Source: Chloroflexota bacterium (GTDB taxonomy: Bacteria; Chloroflexota; Anaerolineae; Aggregatilineales; Phototrophicaceae). From it: 32,288 bases of DNA. Below, piece by piece: positions 25,873-32,288 of this stretch; position 1 is the stretch's first letter; every line of letters begins with the position of its first letter. Made by a program: the position numbers and the translations under genes. The stretch covers positions 1 through 32,288 of the forward strand of contig JAPOYS010000046.1 of assembly GCA_026706455.1 (NCBI GenBank). Reading direction: 5' to 3'. The notes under the pieces are model-generated. The model made no database searches and was not told where the DNA came from. It saw nothing but the letters and a program-made list of their open reading frames with translations.

Positions 25873-27111
25873 ATGACAGCATCTACTTTGAAGATGAATA
25901 ATCGAGCATACACCATAGCAATTTTAGTCTGTTTCCTCGCATGTCTGCCTTATTGGATACAGGCGCAAGAACGGGTCTCTTGGGAAGCCGAATCGATCTT
26001 TATGTCCAACGATGGTCAACATTTGGCCGTCGGGTATGAAGCTTATGTGAAGAAAGAAGATAGAGACGAGCCGGGCTACGATAGCGGAGTATGGATATAC
26101 GATCTTGACGATCTTTCCTCTCCGCCGCGCTACCTTCGTGGAGCAAGTTCTGACAACACATTTATAGCTATCAGCTCTGACAGTCGATATATCTCACTCG
26201 CTGAATATCAGCGATTAGAGATTTTCAATATAGGAGACAACTCTCTAATACTCGACATGCAGCGAACCGCAACCGAAAAGCCTTTAGACCTCAGCACGAT
26301 CTCATATAGCGCTGATGGCAAGTTCATCATGTTCTTGAGCGACTGGTGGGCAACGCGGGAGCACGAAATGTCGATATGGGATATTGACACGGGGTCGCGG
26401 GTGCTGTCTATTCCCGCGGTACGAGCTGGGCAGTCCCACCAACTCCCCAAGCTAAGTCCCGACTGGCGGCATTTTTTGGATTGGTGGCATCCTGACGGGA
26501 TCCAAATACACGAATTTGATACTCAACAGGGGCTTGGCGCAGCTCTCGGCGTCGTTCCGATCAATGCAAGCGATGTACGAGGCATCGCTTTCAGCCCGGA
26601 CAGTTCGCTGTTTGGGCTCGTAATGCCAGATGGCGAGATAAAGATTTATCGGACCAACACTTGGGAATTGTCCTACACACAGGTACTCGGCGAATACTCA
26701 TGCGGAAATTCGGATGTAACCTTGGCTTTCGGACATATTAATCCCTGGCTGATATTTCGTTGTCATACGTACGGATGTGCTAGCCAGTGTGAATGGTATG
26801 GGGGTTTGGTCGTTTTGGATTTCGAGACCGGCGCATTCTTACTGATTCAGAACAAAGCTCCGTCACCCCGTTACATAACTCCAGACGATGGCCTGCTGGT
26901 AGCTGGAACATTTGGCCGAGTATCAGAATATTCTGAGATCACAGTCTGGGATGCAAAAGGCGATTTTGAGATGTCGGTCTATCCGGGAACCAATCCGCAA
27001 GTTCATCCGAATGGAGAACTAATGGCGGCTACCGGTCCAGACGGAAGGGTGTGGATATGGAACATCAAGTCGAAAGAGCTGCTTGAGGTTTTGCCAATAC
27101 CTAGGCAATAG
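25873..27111 (+). CDS. Secreted WD40-like beta-propeller protein
   Basis: This 412-residue protein starts after AAGGAGAT. Residues 1-32 are a signal peptide: a polar start, the hydrophobic core AIAILVCFLACLPYWI-like, then QAQ before ERVSW. The rest shows repeated WD40-like units (FIAISSDSRYISLAEYQ, ISYSADGKFIMFLSDWW, IAFSPDSSLFGLVMPDGEIKIYRT, ITVWDAKG, LMAATGPDGRVWIWNIKSKEL). The blade number is about six to seven. It would be exported and bind a partner. GC is low relative to the tail genes on both sides and matches the end of the gene before it. A beta-propeller with signal peptide is not a usual tail component, so this may be a passenger gene. Confidence 0.78.
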   Translation: MTASTLKMNNRAYTIAILVCFLACLPYWIQAQERVSWEAESIFMSNDGQHLAVGYEAYVKKEDRDEPGYDSGVWIYDLDDLSSPPRYLRGASSDNTFIAISSDSRYISLAEYQRLEIFNIGDNSLILDMQRTATEKPLDLSTISYSADGKFIMFLSDWWATREHEMSIWDIDTGSRVLSIPAVRAGQSHQLPKLSPDWRHFLDWWHPDGIQIHEFDTQQGLGAALGVVPINASDVRGIAFSPDSSLFGLVMPDGEIKIYRTNTWELSYTQVLGEYSCGNSDVTLAFGHINPWLIFRCHTYGCASQCEWYGGLVVLDFETGAFLLIQNKAPSPRYITPDDGLLVAGTFGRVSEYSEITVWDAKGDFEMSVYPGTNPQVHPNGELMAATGPDGRVWIWNIKSKELLEVLPIPRQ

Positions 27112-27149
27112 TTTACGAAGATGTGCATGTGTGATAAGGAGGGCAAGCA

Positions 27150-28703
27150 ATGACAACACGATGGACCATCGGCATCGACTGGGATCGAGACGACGCCTAC
27201 ACAGACGAGACAGCGCGCGTCTTGTCCGCCAAGTGGACGCTCGGTTTCCAGCAAGCGTATGAGAATGTGGGCAATGAGACGAAGTTGACCCTCCTCATGC
27301 GCAATGAGGACAAGCGCTTCACGCCGGAGAACAGCGCCGGCAGCCTGTATGGCAAGCTGGCGCCGCTGCGTCCGGTGAAGATCGAATCGAATGACGGAAC
27401 GACCACTCGTCGCCACTTCTCCGGCTGGGTGCAGTCCATCCATCCGGCGGTGAACCAATACGGCGAGCGCGTATCAGCCATCCAAGTTGCTGGCGCCATG
27501 CAATTCCTGAAGGCGGCCGAGACCAAGATCGAGCTCCAAGAGAACCAGCGCAGCGACCAGATCATCGACGCGCTGATCCAGGAAGTCATCTTCCCGCCGG
27601 CTCTGAGCGACTCCTGGGTGCTGGGCGACCCCGACCGCAGCAAACTCGGCCAATCGACCAAGCTGGCTGACCTGACCGCCTACAGCGACTTTGAAGAAGG
27701 CGTAATGACGCTGAACATGGCGGGCGACAATTGGGTGCGCCAAGGCGGTTATTCGGATCAGGCGAAGGACACCTTTGATGTCTACCGCGGCATCCGCGAC
27801 ATCACGGCGGCCGAACGGGGCAAGTTCTTCTTCGACCGCGCGGGCAAAGCCGTCTTCTGGAACCGGCATCACATCCTGGACAAACTCGATACTGACGCCA
27901 GCTTCGATGACGCCATGACCGACATGCAATACAGCTTCGCCAGCCCGGATCAGACGAAGAATGAGATCATCGTCACCTGCCATCCGCGCACGGTCGCGCC
28001 CGCGCCGACGACCCTGTGGGAGCTGAAGGACGCCTTGATCCGCGTGGCGCCGGGCCAGCAGCGCGAGGTCTACGTCAAGTACAAGGACGAGAAAGACAAG
28101 CGCATCGGCGGCAAAGATGTCACGGTCGAGGATGTCGAGTTCCTGCAGGGCAGATGCCAGGTCAATGTCGAGGCGAAGGCGAACGGCGCCAATCTGGTCT
28201 TCAAGAATGAGAGCGACAGCCGGGAAGCGGTGGTCGAGAAGTGCATCGTGAAGGGGCGCAAGATTGTGGATGAGGGGCAGATGGACGCGCGCGCCATCGA
28301 CCAGGAGAGCATCACCTTCTTCGGCCGGCGCGCGATGAATATCAACCTGCCCTCGATTGACGACCTGGACCAGGCGCAGTACATCGCCGACTTTGAGCGC
28401 AACCGGCGCAAGACGCCCTGCGGCCTGGCGCAGAGCATCACGCTGCAGAGCCACGCCGAGAACGGCGGCGCGCGCCATGCCGATCAGTTGGGGCTGACCA
28501 TCGGCGCCCTGATTGAGCTGCGGGAGACGCAAACTGATCACCACGGACTGTATTTCATCATCGGCGAGGCGCATGAGCTGGCGCGCGGCGGCAAGCGCTG
28601 GACGACCACCTGGTATCTGGAGCCGCAGGTAGAGACGCCACGCTGGAAGCTGGGCGCCGCGGACCGTGGCAAGCTGGATAGGAGTACCTATCTAGCCTAT
28701 TAG
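27150..28703 (+). CDS. Phage tail protein, large, paralogue of the one at 8454
   Basis: This 517-residue protein starts after ATAAGGAGG. Opening TIGIDWDRDDAYTDETARVLSAKWTLG, then MRNEDKRFTPEN, the GKFFFDRAGKAVFWNRHHIL centre and the GLYFIIGEAHELARGGKRW end all have counterparts in the minus-strand protein at 8454-9980. Similarity runs along the whole length at a modest level, so the two are old paralogues. The beta-rich pattern and its place ahead of holin and lysin genes fit a tail hub or tail-tip protein. The C-terminal 25 residues after the shared region (WKLGAADRGKLDRSTYLAY) are unique. Confidence 0.7.
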   Translation: MTTRWTIGIDWDRDDAYTDETARVLSAKWTLGFQQAYENVGNETKLTLLMRNEDKRFTPENSAGSLYGKLAPLRPVKIESNDGTTTRRHFSGWVQSIHPAVNQYGERVSAIQVAGAMQFLKAAETKIELQENQRSDQIIDALIQEVIFPPALSDSWVLGDPDRSKLGQSTKLADLTAYSDFEEGVMTLNMAGDNWVRQGGYSDQAKDTFDVYRGIRDITAAERGKFFFDRAGKAVFWNRHHILDKLDTDASFDDAMTDMQYSFASPDQTKNEIIVTCHPRTVAPAPTTLWELKDALIRVAPGQQREVYVKYKDEKDKRIGGKDVTVEDVEFLQGRCQVNVEAKANGANLVFKNESDSREAVVEKCIVKGRKIVDEGQMDARAIDQESITFFGRRAMNINLPSIDDLDQAQYIADFERNRRKTPCGLAQSITLQSHAENGGARHADQLGLTIGALIELRETQTDHHGLYFIIGEAHELARGGKRWTTTWYLEPQVETPRWKLGAADRGKLDRSTYLAY

Positions 28704-28715
28704 AGATCGAATCGG

Positions 28716-28810
28716 TGAGACGAGGTGGCATGTGACAGGGCCCGCCTCGTCTCATTGCTTCAGCAATCTCCGCAACAAGCAGCAAAGCTAAACTTACGGC
28801 GGTTCACAGA
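28716..28810 (+). ncRNA. Conserved-loop hairpin element, copy C
   Basis: TGAGACGAGG (28716-28725) and CCTCGTCTCA (28745-28754) form a 10-bp stem, extended by up to three pairs, around GGCATGTGACAGGGC (28727-28741). The downstream TTCACAG occurs at 28803, 49 bases after the stem, farther than in copies A and B. A short TTGCT..AGCAA hairpin lies in between. It lies between the large tail protein and the holin-like gene. Confidence 0.55.
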
Positions 28811-28908
28811 GCGAGCGAGCTGAACTCATTCGCGCGGCTCGGATTCGCATCGGCCGCGGTAAGCATAGGTTGCCGCACTGGAACAGCTGAATCATAAGGA
28901 GGAGCAGC

Positions 28909-29160
28909 ATGGATAAAACGAAAGCGGCGCCGCGCCGACTATTGGGATCGCGGCGTTTTTGGTCATCAATCATCAGCGTCATCACCTTGATCATCGCCGC
29001 CAGCCGGCCCGAGTTGGAAGAACACCTGGATGTCCTGGCGCCGACGATCACGACGATCTGTGTAACGCTGGTGGGCGGCTACATCATCGAGGACCGCGAA
29101 CCGGCAAAGAATGCCGGACTGAATGGAAAGGACGATCGCCATGAATCAAATGCGGCCTGA
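28909..29160 (+). CDS. Holin-like small membrane protein
   Basis: This 83-residue protein starts after AAGGAGGAG. A basic N-terminus (KAAPRRLLGSRRF) precedes a first hydrophobic helix (SSIISVITLIIAA), a short charged loop (SRPELEEHL), a second helix (IVTLVGGYIIE-like: LAPTITTICVTLVGGYII) and a charged C-terminus. Two membrane segments and a charged tail fit phage holins. The next gene is the lysin, whose start overlaps the end of this one by about 20 bases, as expected for a lysis cassette. Function is inferred from architecture and position. Confidence 0.7.
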   Translation: MDKTKAAPRRLLGSRRFWSSIISVITLIIAASRPELEEHLDVLAPTITTICVTLVGGYIIEDREPAKNAGLNGKDDRHESNAA

Positions 29161-30292
29161 ACCAGAAGGAGTCAAGCTAGCGCTGAATGAGATCGCCGAA
29201 GCGCGTGAGCACCTGCGGCTGGCCAGCGATATCTTGGGCGCGTCCGTGACAACGGAAGCCGTGCAAGAATCACCGTCCGCCGTCCTGCGCCGACCGCGGC
29301 GCCTGGAGTTCGGGTCGCCACCGCAGGATCTTCTCGATATTGCGCTCGAGGTGATTCATCAGGTTTTCCCCGAGCAGCTGCAGCAACGAGCGCGTGAACA
29401 TGGCACAGGTCCGCGAGACTGGCTGCATCGTGCGCATACGCTGTCCATCGTCCCACGCGGCATTTCTGAACCGGTGGCGACGATAGTCGTCATGCTGGCG
29501 GCCGTCAAGTTCGGCCTGCGTCACCAGCTGCTGCTGCAAACCGAGACGCGCCTGGGCCTGGCGCACAAAACGCCGATTCCCAGTCTCGACCTGTTCCTGG
29601 AAACATTCATATCCGAGATGGTGGAAGCGGATAGGAACGACAGCCGTTACAATGAGTGGCTTCAACGGACGGTGGCCGCGCATTATCCAGGTTTCCGCAA
29701 GGGCGCGCGCTTCGACCTGCCCAACGGCGATTTTCTGATCATCCCCGAGATCATCGAGCCGATCCGTCAGCAAGCCGCGCCGACCGTCCCTTCCGCGCTC
29801 ACGTCACCGGTCGATCCGGCTTCCAGCGTCATTATTCCGCCCGCCAGCGGCTGGCTCATCACGCTGGGTTTCGCCCAGATCCTCCACAATACGGCCTACC
29901 CGGCCTATCATGGGAAACATCATAGCGGCATCGATATATCCAGATGGGACGCTTACCAGGCGCCGGTGTACGCGATGCGCGCCGGCTTGGCGATTGCCTC
30001 GGAATACCTGCCCCGAGGTTTCGGCAACACAGTCCTTGTCGAGCACGATGACGGGAGCTGTCTGCGCTACACGCACCTTGACAAGACGCTGGTCAAGAAG
30101 GGCGATCGCATCATGCGCGGTCAGCAGATCGGGACGATCGGCAAAGGCGCGAACGACATGTATGCGGCGCATCTGCACCTGGACATGCCGCGCTCCAGCG
30201 CCTTCGCCCGCGCCGGCACTTACTACGACACAGCACCCGAGGTTGCCGAGCGTTTCATCAATCCGCTAAGCCTGATACCCACTGGTGTCTGA
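29141..30292 (+). CDS. M23-family peptidoglycan endopeptidase (phage lysin-like)
   Basis: The protein has 383 residues from the ATG at 29141, preceded by AAAGGA; an alternative ATG lies at 29123. Residues 1-230 are mostly helical and unassigned. The C-terminal domain is an intact M23/LytM zinc metallopeptidase: HHSGIDI with His261 and Asp265, the GNTVLVEHDDGS strand pair, YTHLDKTLVKKGDRIMRGQQIG with His312, and HLHLDM with His344 and His346. It should cut peptidoglycan cross-bridges or stem peptides during lysis or entry. No signal peptide is visible, so export would need the holin-like protein upstream. Confidence 0.88.
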   Translation: MNQMRPEPEGVKLALNEIAEAREHLRLASDILGASVTTEAVQESPSAVLRRPRRLEFGSPPQDLLDIALEVIHQVFPEQLQQRAREHGTGPRDWLHRAHTLSIVPRGISEPVATIVVMLAAVKFGLRHQLLLQTETRLGLAHKTPIPSLDLFLETFISEMVEADRNDSRYNEWLQRTVAAHYPGFRKGARFDLPNGDFLIIPEIIEPIRQQAAPTVPSALTSPVDPASSVIIPPASGWLITLGFAQILHNTAYPAYHGKHHSGIDISRWDAYQAPVYAMRAGLAIASEYLPRGFGNTVLVEHDDGSCLRYTHLDKTLVKKGDRIMRGQQIGTIGKGANDMYAAHLHLDMPRSSAFARAGTYYDTAPEVAERFINPLSLIPTGV

Positions 30293-30374
30293 CATCCGCG
30301 CCTGGAGCGGCGCGCGCGATTATGCATGGTGAACAAGGTTGCATCCGTGAGGCGCATCTGAATATTGAGACCTG

Positions 30375-31157
30375 CTAACTGCCGTCGTTCACCAACTCAA
30401 TCCGCACAGCCTCCGCCACAGCCGGATCGTATTGCCGCGCCTCACCCGCCGTCTTAAAGCGCAGACCATAGGGCGGCGGGCGTTTCGCCGCCAAATGCGC
30501 CGCCAGCGGCCCCGCCTCACCCGCCGGCGCCAGGTACTCCAGCCTGTGATCGCCAACTCGCAAGCGCAGACCCCCAGCCGCCAGCTCATCATTGATCACG
30601 CTCTCGCTCGCCGCGCCCGTCACCGCCTCCATCACGCCGGCGAAACGCGCGACATCTGTCGTCGCAAAGCTGAGGCGCTCAATGCCAAGCGCGCCATTGG
30701 CGTGCTCGGTCTCCCGAGGCCGGCGCTCAGCCCGCGGCGTCACATCTTCAATGATGAAGGGAATCAGCCCCTGCCAGTCGCCCGCGACTTTGTTGTTGAT
30801 CCATCTGACCTCGTAGCCGTCCGGGCGCGCGCGTCCGCCTTCGATCAAATCGCTGCAGTCGACGCCCTGCGCCAGAAAAGCGGCATGATCAGCGCGGATA
30901 TCATCGGTCTCCATACAGAAGTCGATCAAGCCGCCGCCGCGCTCATGCAGCAGATCCCACCAGAGGTGATCCGGGCTGTCCTCGTAGAAGCCCAACAGCT
31001 CAATGTAACTGCCATCGACGAATCCGATCAGCGCATTGTAGGAGCCATAGGGATGCCGCCCGCCCTCGACCACTGTGAAGCCGAGATCGCGATAGGCCGA
31101 TATGGCCCGCTCCAATGAATGTACCGCAACCACAATGTGATCGATGCCCGTGATCAT
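30375..31157 (-). CDS. Glyoxalase-like domain protein
   Basis: This 260-residue protein opens ITGIDHIVVAVHSLERAISAYRDLGFTVVEGGRHPYGSYNALIGFVDGSYIELLGF, the VOC-type first module of the Glyoxalase_3-like group, with His7 and the ELLGF Glu as candidate metal ligands. A second module begins about residue 174 (GIERLSFATTDVARFAGVMEAVTG). The substrate is unknown. A strong GGAGGAG site precedes the ATG. It follows the methionine aminopeptidase gene by 27 bases in the same direction and is probably on the same transcript. Confidence 0.8.
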   Translation of the reverse strand: MITGIDHIVVAVHSLERAISAYRDLGFTVVEGGRHPYGSYNALIGFVDGSYIELLGFYEDSPDHLWWDLLHERGGGLIDFCMETDDIRADHAAFLAQGVDCSDLIEGGRARPDGYEVRWINNKVAGDWQGLIPFIIEDVTPRAERRPRETEHANGALGIERLSFATTDVARFAGVMEAVTGAASESVINDELAAGGLRLRVGDHRLEYLAPAGEAGPLAAHLAAKRPPPYGLRFKTAGEARQYDPAVAEAVRIELVNDGS

Positions 31158-31184
31158 GGCGCGCTCCTCCTCTATTCGTCCCGC

Positions 31185-31946
31185 TCAGACATAACCGCCA
31201 TCCACCTTGGTCACCAGTATCGGCTCATCGCCGTTGATGATGACGGTGTGCTCGTATTGCGCTGAGGCGCTGCCGTCGGTCGAGCGCAGGGTCCAGCCGT
31301 CTTCCGCCGTCTTGATGCGCCCGCGGCCGGAACTGAGAAACGGCTCGAGCGTCACCACCATGCCATCCCGCAGCACATCCCGATTGCGCCTGTTGTGGAA
31401 ATTGGGAATGGACGGCTTCTCGTGGATATGCCGCCCGACGCCATGCCCGCCCAATTGTCGAAAGGTGCGGTAACCGCGGCGCTTGGCGTATTTCTCCACC
31501 GCCCGCCCAATCGCGTTGGCTCGCTGCCCGGGCCGCGCCATCTCGATCGCCAGTTGCAAGGCGTTGCGCGCCGTCTGGCAGAGCGTCGCATAATCGAGCC
31601 GCGCCGGCGGCACGATGACGGTGGCGCCCGTATCGCCCCAATAACCATCCAGCACCGCCGACACATCGACATTCAGCAGATCGCCCGATCGAATGAAGCG
31701 ATCCTTGCGCGGAACGCCATGCGCCACTTCGTCATTGAGGCTGATGCAAGTGTAACCGGGAAACTCGTAGGCTTGAACCGGCGCCGACACCGCCCCCATC
31801 TTGAGCAGATAATCACGCCCGACATCGTCCAGGTCGCGCGTGCTCATGCCGGCCTCAGCGCTGTCGAGCATCAGCTTCAAGGTCAAGCCACAAAGCTGGC
31901 CCACGCGCTTCATGCCGCGCAGGTCCTTCTCGCTCTCGATTTGCAT
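31185..31946 (-). CDS. map: Methionine aminopeptidase, type I
   Basis: This 253-residue enzyme removes the initiator methionine from new proteins. The metal site is complete: Asp94 (LLNVDVSA), Asp105 (YWGDTGATV), His168 (GGHGVGRHIHE), Glu201 (VTLEPF) and Glu232 (QYEHTVII); His76 (EVAHGVPR) is the conserved substrate-side histidine. The length and lack of a SH3 or zinc-finger extension indicate type Ia/b of bacteria. There is no strong Shine-Dalgarno ahead of the ATG. A candidate promoter lies about 35-65 bases upstream. Here it stands apart from the usual secY-adk-map-infA cluster, so it may be a second copy. Confidence 0.93.
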   Translation of the reverse strand: MQIESEKDLRGMKRVGQLCGLTLKLMLDSAEAGMSTRDLDDVGRDYLLKMGAVSAPVQAYEFPGYTCISLNDEVAHGVPRKDRFIRSGDLLNVDVSAVLDGYWGDTGATVIVPPARLDYATLCQTARNALQLAIEMARPGQRANAIGRAVEKYAKRRGYRTFRQLGGHGVGRHIHEKPSIPNFHNRRNRDVLRDGMVVTLEPFLSSGRGRIKTAEDGWTLRSTDGSASAQYEHTVIINGDEPILVTKVDGGYV

Positions 31947-31982
31947 CAGTCTATCGCGCGCTTAGGGATGGTTAGCCTGCCG

Positions 31983-32011
31983 AGGATAGTCAAGTTTGAG
32001 TCACAATACAA
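31983..32011 (-). promoter_or_regulatory. Candidate promoter of map
   Basis: On the minus strand, TTGTAT (32011-32006) and TATCCT (31988-31983) are separated by 17 bases, about 37 bases ahead of the ATG at 31946. The surrounding DNA is AT-rich. Each box has four matches to the sigma70 consensus. Confidence 0.42.
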
Positions 32012-32156
32012 TTATGTTAATTTCACGTGCAGTTTGACTTCGGCTTCGCCTAGCCTTGATCGCCATTGCAAACGACGGCACGAATATCTCTATCTAATGG
32101 ACATTTTCGGTCAGTTTTCGAGGTAGATTAAACAACCGGCCGATTCGGCGCCTCAG

Positions 32157-32190
32157 CAGTACCAAGTTAGTCATGCGAAAGAAGCAGCCT
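32157..32190. mobile_element. Truncated MITE end, copy 3
   Basis: AGTACCAAGTTAGTCATGCG (32158-32177) plus AAAGAAG matches one terminus of the MITE-like element. The other terminus and the rest of the core are absent; the sequence passes directly into a palindrome pair at 32192. Apart from these repeats and the map promoter, 31947-32288 contains nothing I recognise. Confidence 0.72.
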
Positions 32191-32191
32191 C

Positions 32192-32288
32192 GTAGGGGCG
32201 ACCAACCTGGTCGCCCGCTGCCGTTGCGACTTGCGGTTTTGGGCGACATGGTAGGGCGCGTAGACACAGCCCGCCTGTCGCCCCTACA
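32192..32288. repeat. REPIN-like pair of inverted palindromes at the window end
   Basis: The first unit 32192-32218 has GGGCGACCA / TGGTCGCCC (9 bp perfect). The second unit 32241-32288 is in the reverse orientation and carries the CGCGTAGACACAG insert; it is part of the 50-bp sequence that also opens the window. The pair is fused to the truncated MITE end at 32157. Confidence 0.78.

Noticed and set aside
21614..28754. The three conserved-loop hairpins as attC sites or intrinsic terminators
   Set aside because: No RYYYAAC/GTTRRRY boxes, no integrase, and no T-run after the stems.

Overview
The window reads as a chromosomal segment of a GC-rich bacterium, most likely a member of the Chloroflexota (Anaerolineae-like). 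This placement is an inference. It rests on the gene mix (tandem Uma2-type endonucleases, a YfhO-like membrane protein, RecD2, VOC proteins, a DUF5615-type protein) and on the many intergenic palindromes of the GTAGGGGCGA...TCGCCC type. No rRNA, tRNA or CRISPR array was found.

Layout. (1) 1-8190, plus strand except for one gene: two tandem Uma2 endonucleases, a TrmH-type tRNA methyltransferase, a minus-strand endonuclease/exonuclease/phosphatase protein, then a tight run of isochorismatase-like hydrolase, family 2 glycosyltransferase, YfhO-like multi-spanning membrane protein and a VOC protein. (2) 8203-8453 and 10452-10863: repeat-rich DNA with a MITE-like element, paired palindromes and a paired G-quadruplex element. 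(3) 8454-18138, minus strand: phage head and tail genes (protease-capsid fusion, head-tail connector, small neck/tail protein, large tail protein). These are interrupted by an MFS exporter plus TipAS pair and by an AT-rich three-gene module of unknown function that has its own promoter. (4) 18558-21311: RecD2 helicase, a second MITE copy and a DUF5615-like protein. (5) 21742-30292, plus strand: a second phage block with a small fibre-like protein, two tail-tube-like paralogues, a basic/acidic protein with a degenerate M23-like domain, a secreted beta-propeller protein, a large tail protein paralogous to the one in block 3, a holin-like protein and an M23 lysin. (6) 30375-32288: a glyoxalase-like protein and methionine aminopeptidase, then a truncated MITE and a palindrome pair. 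The last 50 bp are identical to the first 50 bp of the window.

The two phage blocks together hold head, connector, tail and lysis functions. No terminase, portal, tape measure, integrase or repressor is visible. Ordinary bacterial genes lie between and inside them. A decayed prophage, or a domesticated particle such as a gene transfer agent, would both fit.

The most unusual signals are three. First, three plus-strand intergenic hairpins in the tail block (21614, 23876, 28716) have unrelated but self-complementary stems and share a 15-nt apical sequence, GGCWWGTGACRGGGC; a TTCACAG motif follows and could pair with the loop. Second, the AT-rich three-gene module at 13922-15968 is placed just behind a strong terminator and carries its own extended -10 promoter. 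Third, there is a layered set of small palindromic mobile repeats: MITE-like, REPIN-like and G-quadruplex-forming.
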